A DNA stretch of 64,000 bases, from contig NZ_HE610717.1 of NCBI RefSeq assembly GCF_000321025.1, positions 817,199 to 881,198 on the forward strand, given 5' to 3'. Numbering within the stretch: position 1 is the stretch's first letter; the number at the start of each line of letters is the position of its first letter. The notes beneath the pieces are model-generated. The model did not search any database. It was not told where the DNA came from and saw only the letters and a list, made by a program, of their open reading frames with translations. This DNA is from Peptoniphilus senegalensis JC140 (lineage in GTDB: Bacteria; Bacillota; Clostridia; Tissierellales; Peptoniphilaceae). Made by a program: the position numbers and the translations under genes. Shown here one piece after another: positions 1 through 7,218 of this stretch.

Positions 1-107
1 TTGGCAACTTTGTCATTAATTTTAACAAGACCTTTTTCACAAGCCTCTTTAGCAATAGTTCTTCTTTTAATAAGTCTTGAGTTTTTTAAAAATTTATCTA
101 ATCTCAT
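1..107 (-). CDS. rqcP: S4-domain RNA-binding protein RqcP (partial)
   Basis: Only the first 35 codons are present; the gene runs off the left edge. The visible residues ([16 protein letters not shown], then ...EKGLVKIND) match the start of the small S4-domain proteins RqcP/YabO. These bind 50S subunits carrying stalled peptidyl-tRNA and help RqcH add C-terminal tails in ribosome quality control. The ATG has a GGAG-type ribosome binding site about 6 bases upstream. The order YabN-like, HU, S4 protein is the usual Firmicutes arrangement and supports the call, although here a decayed gene pair lies between HU and rqcP. Confidence 0.85.
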   Translation of the reverse strand, partial: MRLDKFLKNSRLIKRRTIAKEACEKGLVKINDKVA

Positions 108-174
108 ATTATACTCCATATAAGAATATATCAAAAAAACAAGAAAGTTTCAATACTAAGAAGAAATTTGAGTA

Positions 175-214
175 TAAAAATATATGGTCTAAGATTTCTC
201 TTTAAACCATATAT
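175..214 (-). terminator. Terminator after the small membrane gene
   Basis: A 9-bp inverted repeat (ATATATGGT / ACCATATAT) is followed on the minus strand by a short T-run. It lies downstream of the small membrane-protein gene and upstream of rqcP. The stem is AT-rich, so it is moderate evidence. The 216-334 stretch between it and the gene holds nothing I recognise. Confidence 0.5.
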
Positions 215-334
215 TCATAATTTACCTTTTCTAGCATTAGCTATTGTAAAGCTCGAAAAAGTACCTTTCTTTTAGATTACTTTTGAAAATCTAGTTCTAT
301 GTAAGTGTTTAATCTTTACTAAAACCTTTTAATT

Positions 335-517
335 TTACCACTTAACTACGTAATTTATTGATAAGTAAAAATAATTAAATATTATTAAGATTAACATAAA
401 TACTATCGCTGACTTTTCATAACCTTTTTTGAAACTTTTATACATAGCTAGAAGATACATGATTTGTAGTATAAAGTATAAAATTGTATACTTGTCTGTT
501 AAAAAATATCTAAACAT
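335..517 (-). CDS. Small two-helix membrane protein, unknown function
   Basis: This 60-residue protein has two hydrophobic segments, about residues 9-27 and 36-53, separated by a basic stretch (KSFKKGYEK), which suggests a hairpin in the membrane. The ATG overlaps the stop of the preceding open frame (TTTAATGTTTAG) and has AGAAGG about 10 bases upstream, so it is probably translationally coupled to it. Small coupled membrane proteins downstream of secreted peptides are often immunity proteins, and that is one possibility here, but I recognise no family. If the upstream gene is dead, this gene may be a remnant too. Confidence 0.5.
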   Translation of the reverse strand: MFRYFLTDKYTILYFILQIMYLLAMYKSFKKGYEKSAIVFMLILIIFNYFYLSINYVVKW

Positions 518-875
518 TAAAATTTACCTTCTTTCTACTCCAGTGTACTGTAGTTATATACCCTCCTTGAGGATCATATATTTCAGAGTTATAATATCCT
601 TCAACATGAGTTCCTTCAATTTTATATTTACCACTTTTTATAACTGTACACCCTATTGATACACCTGCTAACGCTCTAGCTGCTCCAAAAAACATTCCGA
701 CATGTCCGCCTGCCACTACCGCTATTGCACCTGCTATTACTGCTATGGATGCTCCTTTTTTCCAAGAAACTCTAAATGTTTCTGGTCCAAAATATGTCCA
801 ACCACTATTTAATAAATTAACTTTTAATTACATATACTTAAGTCCTGAAAAGTTATCGTCTTTATAATTCTTCAT
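510..875 (-). pseudogene. Decayed secreted/bacteriocin-like gene with in-frame stop
   Basis: The frame opens with ATG (MKNYKDDNFSGLKYM), hits TAA at 828-830, then stays open in the same frame for about 105 codons to 510. The later part contains FGPETFRVSWKKG, then an Ala/Gly/Val-rich hydrophobic stretch (ASIAVIGAIAVVAGG) and a polar C-terminus ending RKKVNFNV. No good start or ribosome binding site follows the stop; the first usable start inside is a GTG at 716. The layout (Gly/Ala-rich hydrophobic centre, small membrane partner downstream) resembles bacteriocin-immunity pairs, but the family is not established. It could be a C-terminal remnant of a longer protein. Confidence 0.5.
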
Positions 876-883
876 TATACAAA

Positions 884-922
884 AATAGTGCAAGATAGGA
901 ATTAAAACCTTCTTACACTATT
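884..922 (-). terminator. Terminator of the HU transcript
   Basis: A 12-bp stem (AATAGTGTAAGA with TCTTGCACTATT, one G-U pair) with an inner 3-bp extension is followed on the minus strand by TTTTTG. It lies about 70 bases after the HU stop codon. It separates HU from the decayed gene that follows. Confidence 0.75.
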
Positions 923-989
923 CTGTGCTAAAAATAGTTCTTATGCTACTTTATTACCTAGTTTAAAGAAACATAAGTCCTTCTTTTTA

Positions 990-1268
990 TTACTTATTAA
1001 CAGCTTCTTTAAGAGCTTTACCTGATCTGAAAACTGGTGCTTTAGATGCAGGAATTTTAATAACTTCTTCTGGATTTCTAGGGTTTCTTCCTTCTCTAGC
1101 TTTTCTTTGTCTTACTTCGAAAGTACCAAAGCCAACTAATTGAACCTTTTCTTCCTTTGCAAGAGCTTCTTGAACAGAAGAAATAAATCCGTTTAAAGCT
1201 TGTTCAGCGTCTTTTTTAGTAAGACCTGATTTTTCAGCAATATTTGCTACTAATTCTGATTTGTTCAT
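990..1268 (-). CDS. hup: HU family DNA-binding protein
   Basis: This 92-residue protein is the usual length for HU, the homodimeric histone-like protein that bends and compacts DNA without sequence preference. The sequence opens MNKSELVANIAEKSGLTKK and carries the signature GFGTFEVRQRKAREGRNP at about residues 46-63, which contains the proline-tipped beta-arm that enters the minor groove. I chose the ATG preceded by GGAGGATATAAA; an in-frame ATG 16 codons upstream has no ribosome binding site. It lies downstream of the YabN-like gene on the same strand, but a gap of over 130 bases suggests its own promoter. Confidence 0.97.
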   Translation of the reverse strand: MNKSELVANIAEKSGLTKKDAEQALNGFISSVQEALAKEEKVQLVGFGTFEVRQRKAREGRNPRNPEEVIKIPASKAPVFRSGKALKEAVNK

Positions 1269-1401
1269 TTTATATCCTCCTTGAAGAATTTTAATATCTT
1301 TTCTTAGAATTGCCATGTTTCATAAAACATCGCGCACTCATAAGGGCACGCAAACCTAAGACTGTTACAATTATAACTCATGTTAGATTTATTTTCTACA
1401 T

Positions 1402-2319
1402 TTATTTTAAAAAAATCGCTATTTTATCCAATTTTTTATAGATTTCTTCGAAAATTTGGCGCAAATCTATTAGACCATCATTGTCTTTTATCAAAATTAA
1501 GAAAAATGACAATGCTAATAAGTCAATTTCGTCATCATAATCCATGGAAAGTTCCTCTGATTTTCTACTTATTTCATTTTTTATCTTTTTAAAAAGATCT
1601 TCATCTAAATAAAAATCTTCATTTTCTATAAGTTTTGAAATCTTATTTAAAATAATATTGATGTTTTTACCCTTTGTTCTTGGAACATATACACAGGATT
1701 GATGATTGTAATCTCCAATCCTTGGAAGTTCATAAATTTCAACTTCTCTTACAATTTCATCATCAATACCAGCGTTTGTAATTACATAAGCTTTATCTTT
1801 TTCATCATAAATCTCTTGTAGTTCAAGAGACAAATCCGATGCGATTCTCTTGTTGTAGACTTGAGTGATTAAAGTGTCACGTCTTGTGTCAAAATCAAAT
1901 TTATCAGAATCAGAATCCAAAAACAAAAGTCCATCCACTGCATCTCTTCCCACAGCTGCAAGAACTGGTTCAATAAAAGAAATTCCATTAATGATTTTTA
2001 TTTCAATACCTTTTTCTATTAATAATTTCACAGTTTTTTCTGCAACTAGAGGAGTTCCTGGCACAAAATAATTTATATCTTTCTCTTTTGATTTTTCAAT
2101 TAAAACATCAACTATTTTAGAATAAACTGCATCAAAACTTTTCATCTCATCGTATAGATAGTCAAAAGACTCGAAATTTATATTGTTATCTTCAAAAAAA
2201 GAAAGCGCCTCATGCCTTTCTGTCCTGAGAAAATTTTTATTTCCATTCTTCATAATTTTTACTGCTTCAAGAGTTAAATCTTTGGCAGAAGTGGAGCCAA
2301 GCCCAACAACATTTATCAT
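1402..2319 (-). CDS. yabN: YabN-like SAM-dependent methylase with remnant MazG tail
   Basis: The first ~220 residues look like the tetrapyrrole (corrin/porphyrin) methylase fold of YabN: MINVVGLGSTSAKDLTLEA at the start, FVPGTPLVAEKTVK near residue 90, then INGISFIEPVLAAVG. YabN is normally about 480 residues, with a full MazG nucleotide pyrophosphohydrolase domain after the methylase. Here the whole protein is about 305 residues, and the ~80-residue tail keeps only weak MazG-like acidic positions (RKSEELSMDYDDEIDLL). Substrate and activity are therefore uncertain. The start chosen has GGTGAT 5 bases upstream. The HU-RqcP neighbourhood supports the YabN assignment. Confidence 0.75.
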   Translation of the reverse strand: MINVVGLGSTSAKDLTLEAVKIMKNGNKNFLRTERHEALSFFEDNNINFESFDYLYDEMKSFDAVYSKIVDVLIEKSKEKDINYFVPGTPLVAEKTVKLLIEKGIEIKIINGISFIEPVLAAVGRDAVDGLLFLDSDSDKFDFDTRRDTLITQVYNKRIASDLSLELQEIYDEKDKAYVITNAGIDDEIVREVEIYELPRIGDYNHQSCVYVPRTKGKNINIILNKISKLIENEDFYLDEDLFKKIKNEISRKSEELSMDYDDEIDLLALSFFLILIKDNDGLIDLRQIFEEIYKKLDKIAIFLK

Positions 2320-2391
2320 TTTTATCACCATTTACATTATATCAGCTAGTCTTGAAAAAATCTTTTATTTATCTCATACTTTTAATCATAA

Positions 2392-2415
2392 AAAAAGAGA
2401 GGTCGCCCTCTCTTT
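2392..2415 (-). terminator. Terminator of the racemase gene
   Basis: An 8-bp stem (AAGAGAGG/CCTCTCTT with a 4-base loop) is followed on the minus strand by seven T residues, about 40 bases after the racemase stop. It is a strong intrinsic terminator. Confidence 0.9.
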
Positions 2416-2453
2416 AAATCTTTTTATAAAATTTCTTCAATAAAGCTCAAAAA

Positions 2454-3410
2454 TTAATCAAACCCGAATTTTTTTCTCATTATTTCAAGTTCTTCATCAG
2501 TCAAGTCGTTTTCGTCAACTTCAACCTCAACTTTTTCTTCAGCCATTTTTTTCTTGTGTTCCTCAACAAGTTTATCGTGTTCTGCAATTACCTTTTCAAC
2601 TACATCTTGTGGAATATCAATTGATTTCTTTTCTACTTCGGAAAGTTCAACTTCTCCGCCAACACATAATTTTTTTCCATCTTCAAACTCATAAACAAAA
2701 ACTTCAAGTTCTCCTGCTGGATTTTTTATTGAAATCTTGTAATCTTCGTCAAGAGAATTAACATCCCCTGCAAGGTAATTTACAACAGCAACTGTTCCTG
2801 AACCGCATGAACTTTCTCTCATTAAGGTGTCTGAACCTTCTACATATACATAAGGAACCATTTCATTATTTTCTCTATTCAAGAAAATAATTCCATAGGC
2901 ATCATCTTTGTAATCCTTTTTGAGGATTTCAAGTGCTTCTTGGACAAATTTTTCGTCTTCTTTTTCTTCAACTATAAGATGACTTATACCAGGAAGTTTT
3001 ATTAATTTATAAACTTTTCCAGCTACTTCAAAATTTTTAGTTTCAATTGGTGCATCCATTGCTACATAAGCTTTTTGATTTTTTACATCAGCAATTACAT
3101 CAGTAGTTCCTTCATGACCACTTACATAAACCTCAATATCAACAAGTCCATCAGTGTCATAAAATCCTGCAGAATAAAGTCCATAGGCTCTAGTTGCATT
3201 GGCACAAAATTCTCCACCCATCATGTCCATTCTTAGTGGAGCGCCTTCGTAAGCTGGCGAAATAAATCCAACTTGCTCAACATCTTTATCTATTTGTTCG
3301 ATTATACATTTTGTGTAAGCTTTTCTATATCCAGGATAAACTGGTGCCACTACAAATCCAGTAATATTTCCACATGGGTTTGCTCTAAAATATTTAAAAC
3401 TTTTCTTCAT
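2454..3410 (-). CDS. DapF-superfamily amino-acid racemase/epimerase, CntK-like
   Basis: The protein has about 318 residues with the two catalytic-cysteine motifs of PLP-independent DapF-fold enzymes: GGEFCANATRAYG near residue 75 and RESSCGSGTVAVV near residue 215. The first motif and the N-terminus (ANPCGNITGFV, EQVGFISP) look more like histidine racemase CntK of staphylopine synthesis than like true DapF (which has GNGxR). A broad or histidine-type racemase is the better guess. It has a ~60-residue highly charged C-terminal tail (EEHKKKMAEEKVEVEVDEND) that the family lacks. The start has AGAGGA 7 bases upstream. An extended -10 promoter (TGGTATAAT, 3453-3458) lies inside the longer open frame, which argues against upstream starts. 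No metallophore genes are nearby. Confidence 0.75.
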   Translation of the reverse strand: MKKSFKYFRANPCGNITGFVVAPVYPGYRKAYTKCIIEQIDKDVEQVGFISPAYEGAPLRMDMMGGEFCANATRAYGLYSAGFYDTDGLVDIEVYVSGHEGTTDVIADVKNQKAYVAMDAPIETKNFEVAGKVYKLIKLPGISHLIVEEKEDEKFVQEALEILKKDYKDDAYGIIFLNRENNEMVPYVYVEGSDTLMRESSCGSGTVAVVNYLAGDVNSLDEDYKISIKNPAGELEVFVYEFEDGKKLCVGGEVELSEVEKKSIDIPQDVVEKVIAEHDKLVEEHKKKMAEEKVEVEVDENDLTDEELEIMRKKFGFD

Positions 3411-3529
3411 AATCATCCTCTTCTCGAATCTAAAATTTTGACTTTCAAAATTATTATACCATACTAATTTAGTGTTTTTATCTAAGCACATATTTTGACC
3501 CGATTTTTTATTTTTAATTCATTATTAAC

Positions 3530-4702
3530 TTATTTTAAATATTTTTTTAAATCTTCTGCTCTGTCAGTCTTTTCCCATGGAAGGTCTAAATCATTTCTTC
3601 CAAAGTGACCATAGGATGCAGTTTGTCTATAAATTGGTCTTAGAAGGTCAAGGTCGCGAATAATTGCAGCTGGTCTCATGTCGAAGTTTTCCATGATAAT
3701 TTTTTCGATTTCTTCATGAGATAATTTACCAGTGCCAAAAGTTTCTACATATACAGAAGTTGGTCTAGCTATTCCTATTGCATAGGCAAGTCCAATTTCA
3801 ACCTTATCAGCAAGACCTGCTGCAACTAAATTTTTTGCAATATATCTTGCGTAATAAGCTCCAGACCTATCAACCTTTGTTGGGTCTTTTCCTGAGAAGG
3901 CTCCTCCTCCATGTCTTCCAAAACCACCGTAAGTATCAACAATAATTTTTCTGCCAGTAAGACCTGCATCAGCCATTGGTCCCCCAATTACAAATCTACC
4001 TGTTGGATTGATAAAATATTCTGTGTCCTTATCAATTAATTCTTTTGGAACAACTTTTTCCACAACTTCTCTTATTATGTCTTCTCTAATTTTTTCCATT
4101 GGAATTTCAGGTGCGTGTTGTGAAGATACTACTACATTTTTAAGTCTTACAGGTTTATCTTCTTCATATTCAACCGTAACTTGAGTCTTGCCATCTGGTC
4201 TTAAATAATCAAGAGTTCCATTTTTTCTCACTTCAGTAAGTCTTCTTGAAAGTTTGTGTGCAAGGGAAATTGGAAGTGGCATAAGTTCTTCAGTTTCATT
4301 TGTAGCAAAGCCAAACATAATACCTTGGTCTCCTGCTCCAAAGGCATCAAGTTCATCCACTCCAGCCTCTTTAAATCTATCAACTCCCATGGCAATATCT
4401 GATGATTGCTCTTTTATTGCAGATAAAACTGCACAGGTTCTTCCATCAAAGCCATACTTTGCCCTATTGTATCCAATATCTTCCAAAACTTCTCTAGCTG
4501 TCTTTTCAAAGTCAACATAAGTTTCCGTTGAAATTTCTCCAGTAATAACTATCATCCCAGTGGATGCCATAGTTTCACAAGCCACTCTTGCATTTTTATC
4601 TTCTGCCAAAATTTTATCCAATATTGCATCAGATATTTGGTCGCAAACTTTGTCAGGATGTCCTTCAGTTACGGACTCTGAGCTAAATTGCCATTTTTTC
4701 AT
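3530..4702 (-). CDS. metK: S-adenosylmethionine synthetase
   Basis: MetK makes S-adenosylmethionine from methionine and ATP in the cytosol. The 390-residue length is normal. Visible motifs are [14 protein letters not shown] near residue 13, [12 protein letters not shown] near 120 (the family signature hexapeptide) and [16 protein letters not shown] near 265 (phosphate-binding P-loop-like region). The ATG follows GGAGGAATTAAAAA. The gene stands alone behind a SAM-I riboswitch, so its own product should shut it off. Confidence 0.98.
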   Translation of the reverse strand: MKKWQFSSESVTEGHPDKVCDQISDAILDKILAEDKNARVACETMASTGMIVITGEISTETYVDFEKTAREVLEDIGYNRAKYGFDGRTCAVLSAIKEQSSDIAMGVDRFKEAGVDELDAFGAGDQGIMFGFATNETEELMPLPISLAHKLSRRLTEVRKNGTLDYLRPDGKTQVTVEYEEDKPVRLKNVVVSSQHAPEIPMEKIREDIIREVVEKVVPKELIDKDTEYFINPTGRFVIGGPMADAGLTGRKIIVDTYGGFGRHGGGAFSGKDPTKVDRSGAYYARYIAKNLVAAGLADKVEIGLAYAIGIARPTSVYVETFGTGKLSHEEIEKIIMENFDMRPAAIIRDLDLLRPIYRQTASYGHFGRNDLDLPWEKTDRAEDLKKYLK

Positions 4703-4796
4703 TTTTTAATTCCTCCATTTTAAATACCCTTGATTTAATGTATGAATTTATTTTATATAAAAGTCTAATTTATCTTGAAAACCAAAATATATCCAT

Positions 4797-4923
4797 AAAA
4801 AAATCCCCACGCAAAAAGTGAGGACCATTAAACCTCATCTTTCAGATAAAAATCTGTGGGATTTAGCACCAACTAGGTTGCCGGGTTTCAAAGTGCCCAT
4901 TCACTCCACCACTCTCAATAAGG
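4797..4923 (-). promoter_or_regulatory. SAM-I (S-box) riboswitch controlling metK
   Basis: On the minus strand the RNA starts CTTATTGAGAGTGGTGGAG, continues with GAAACCCGGCAACC and GGTGCTAAATCC, the conserved S-box core. It ends in an intrinsic terminator (CCTCAC, loop, GTGGGG, then seven T) at about 4797-4826. SAM binding is expected to favour the terminator and stop metK transcription. The core motifs and the target gene agree. Confidence 0.95.
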
Positions 4924-4947
4924 TATTATTTTTTTAGTTGTAATGTG

Positions 4948-4976
4948 ATTATAACATCAACATTTACTTAATGCAA
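4948..4976 (-). promoter_or_regulatory. metK promoter, -35 inside the AEC gene end
   Basis: TTGCAT (4971-4976), a 17-base spacer and TATAAT (4948-4953) form a near-consensus promoter about 25 bases before the S-box. The -35 hexamer lies just inside the last codons of the upstream AEC permease gene, whose stop is at 4968. Confidence 0.8.
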
Positions 4977-5921
4977 TAGATTAAAATAATTCATAAGAGA
5001 AATACCAACTGGATAAGTTATTATACTCATTACAAAACTAAGTGTTATTACTTTAGATGCAAATTCATAGTCAGAATTCATTTGCTTAGTAAAAATAAAA
5101 CAGTTGGCTGCACATGGCGTTGCCCAAAATACATAAGCTATGCCAAGTTCCATATTTGTAAATCCAAGTTTTACACCTATAGGAATAAGTAAGGCTGGTG
5201 CAATAACTGTCTTTATAAAGGCTGAAATAAACATGAGCTTAAAGTCATTCTTTGAAGATTCAAAGTTTAAGCTTGCTCCAATTAGTATAAGAGACATTGG
5301 CGTAGAAATTTTTGCCACCATCTCTATTGCCTTGTCCACTCCTTGATAGACAGGTATGTGTAAAAAATTAAAAATTGCGCCAATTACCACTCCTGCAATC
5401 ATTGGATTTTTTAATATTTTCACAATTATTTCAGTAATTGAAATCCTTTTATCGTGAGATTCACTATAATATGTGAGAAGAATAATTGCAGAGATATTGT
5501 ATAGAGTAAGTCCAAAGGAAATTATAACTATCATGTGTTCCATTGAAGGTGCACCATTATATATAATATCTAAAATTGGAAAGCCAACATATACAAAGTT
5601 TGAACGATAGGCACAATGCACAAAGGCTGATAACTTTCTCTTGTCTTTAATTTTAAGTGTCTTTGCAATAATTATTGAAATAGCAATTATAAAAATTACA
5701 CCCAAGAGTATATATGCCACATATTTAGGATGAAGAGATGCAATTCTCGCATTTTTTATATCGTAAAATAATTTAAAGGGCAGGGCAAGATAAAAGACTA
5801 TCCATGTACCCTTGTCAACAAAATTGTTGTCTATGTATCCCCTTTGTCTTGCAAAATACCCAAGGAGTAATACAAAGAAAACGGGCGATACAATATTAAT
5901 TCCCATCAATAAATTTTCCAT
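4968..5921 (-). CDS. AEC family (auxin efflux carrier-like) permease
   Basis: This 317-residue integral membrane protein is almost entirely hydrophobic, with about ten predicted helices. The start (INIVSPVFFVLLLGYFARQRG), a central GxxxNFLHIP region and the AxxCAANCFIF motif near residue 270 fit the AEC/BASS-like fold of bacterial permeases for malate, malonate and similar acids. The substrate cannot be read from the sequence. The ATG follows AGGTGATTAA. The gene shares its 3' end with the metK promoter but no product link to methionine is evident. Confidence 0.8.
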   Translation of the reverse strand: MENLLMGINIVSPVFFVLLLGYFARQRGYIDNNFVDKGTWIVFYLALPFKLFYDIKNARIASLHPKYVAYILLGVIFIIAISIIIAKTLKIKDKRKLSAFVHCAYRSNFVYVGFPILDIIYNGAPSMEHMIVIISFGLTLYNISAIILLTYYSESHDKRISITEIIVKILKNPMIAGVVIGAIFNFLHIPVYQGVDKAIEMVAKISTPMSLILIGASLNFESSKNDFKLMFISAFIKTVIAPALLIPIGVKLGFTNMELGIAYVFWATPCAANCFIFTKQMNSDYEFASKVITLSFVMSIITYPVGISLMNYFNLLH

Positions 5922-6007
5922 TTAATCACCTATTTAATTATAGGGCAAATAATTTCTCTTGTCGAGGACCATATTTTAAAATACAATAGACTTGGGAGGT
6001 AATAAAA

Positions 6008-6916
6008 ATGAAAAAATTTATAGCAAGTCTTGCAACATCACTTGTGCTTTTTTCCAGCATGAATGTTTTTGCAGGAGCAAAAGTTTCTAGCCAAAATATT
6101 GTACTCGATGGAAAGGACACTGGTGTTAAGGGATACAATATAGAAGACAACAATTATTTTAAACTAAGAGATGTTGCCGCACTACTTGATGGGAAAGATG
6201 CTGAATTTAGCGTAAGTTATGACAAAGACAGATCTAGCGTTATGATAAATAGCAAATCTGACTACAAAAAAACTGAAGAAGATTTAAAACCACTAAATGA
6301 TAGCAAGTCCGAAATAAAAAAATCTAATCACATTGTTTATGTAAATGGGACAAGACATTCTTTTAATGTCTATACTATTGATGGCTACAATTACTTTAAG
6401 TTGAGAGAACTTGGGCAAACTATTGGTTTTGATGTAAAATTTGATGAAAAAAATAACAGCGTAGTAATAGATTCAAAAGCAATTGAAGGCTTATCTCTTG
6501 CAAACAATCAAATCGAACTTAAAATAGTAGATTACAAAACTAGCTACGATGAAAAAACTTTAGATATTATTAAAAATCCTAAACTTGATATTGATAACTT
6601 CTTATCTAATGTAACAAACAATATCCTTGCTGATGAAAAGGAAGGACAAATTACTTCAGATGCCATCTATATTAAGTCAGAGAATATTGTCGAAGTAATA
6701 CCAAATTCTACTAAGTTCAATGGAAAATTCACTTACAAGCCTTTAATAATGATAGAACAAGGCGAAAAATCTGAAGTCTTTCCTTATGAAGGCAAATTTG
6801 AAGTTGCAAAAACTTTAACTTCAAAGGGCTTTGATTCAACTGGCGAATTTGAAATAAGTTTAGGCGCAAAAACAGAAGATCATTTTATTAAATACTCATC
6901 TTTTAAATATAAATAA
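6008..6916 (+). CDS. Secreted copper-amine-oxidase N-terminal-like domain protein
   Basis: A 302-residue exported protein. Residues 1-22 are a signal peptide (MKKFIASLATSLVLFSSMNVFA). Two stalk modules of the copper amine oxidase N-terminal type follow, each with the YxxxxxNYFKLRD/RE pattern (NYFKLRDVAALL near residue 50; NYFKLRELGQTIGFDVKFD near 130). There is no oxidase domain and no copper ligands; in clostridia such modules are non-catalytic cell-surface units. The remaining ~150 residues are not recognised. GGGAGGTAATAAAA precedes the ATG. Confidence 0.85.
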   Translation: MKKFIASLATSLVLFSSMNVFAGAKVSSQNIVLDGKDTGVKGYNIEDNNYFKLRDVAALLDGKDAEFSVSYDKDRSSVMINSKSDYKKTEEDLKPLNDSKSEIKKSNHIVYVNGTRHSFNVYTIDGYNYFKLRELGQTIGFDVKFDEKNNSVVIDSKAIEGLSLANNQIELKIVDYKTSYDEKTLDIIKNPKLDIDNFLSNVTNNILADEKEGQITSDAIYIKSENIVEVIPNSTKFNGKFTYKPLIMIEQGEKSEVFPYEGKFEVAKTLTSKGFDSTGEFEISLGAKTEDHFIKYSSFKYK

Positions 6917-6948
6917 TTTTGGGTATAATCTAATAGGAGGTGTTTACA

Positions 6949-7152
6949 TTGGAAATTAAAAAAGAAATGTTAATTGGAGAAATTCTTTCAAAAAAACCTG
7001 AATCAATTGGTACTTTAATGAGCTTCGGAATGGGATGTATCATGTGTCCATCTTCTCAAATGGAAACTCTTGAAGAAGCTGCCATGGTTCATGGTATAGA
7101 TCCTAATATGCTTGTAGCTGCACTTAACAAAGATAGCGAAGCAGAAGCTTAA
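6949..7152 (+). CDS. DUF1858 redox-disulfide protein
   Basis: A 67-residue protein of the DUF1858 type (hybrid-cluster-protein-associated redox disulfide domain). It has the expected MLIGEILSKKPESIGTLMSFGMGCIMCPSS core with a CxxC (CIMC) near residue 28. The best start is a TTG placed 8 bases after AGGAGG; the in-frame GTG at 6940 overlaps that Shine-Dalgarno and is unlikely. A role in thiol/disulfide chemistry is inferred from the CxxC. The hybrid cluster protein of this window is 50 kb away, so any partnership is only suggestive. Confidence 0.85.
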   Translation: MEIKKEMLIGEILSKKPESIGTLMSFGMGCIMCPSSQMETLEEAAMVHGIDPNMLVAALNKDSEAEA

Positions 7153-7165
7153 TTTAAGCTAATTT

Positions 7166-7192
7166 GAAGAGGCAGATGCCTCTTCTTTTTTT
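7166..7192 (+). terminator. Terminator after the DUF1858 gene
   Basis: A stem of eight pairs (GAAGAGGC / GCCTCTTC, 4-base loop) is followed by seven T on the plus strand, 13 bases after the stop codon. Confidence 0.92.
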
Positions 7193-7218
7193 ACATATTT
7201 TTACTGTGGGGGGATATT

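Noticed and set aside
3411..3491. Longer N-terminus of the racemase
   Set aside because: The added residues contain an extended -10 element in DNA, have no family match and lack an SD, unlike the start at 3410.
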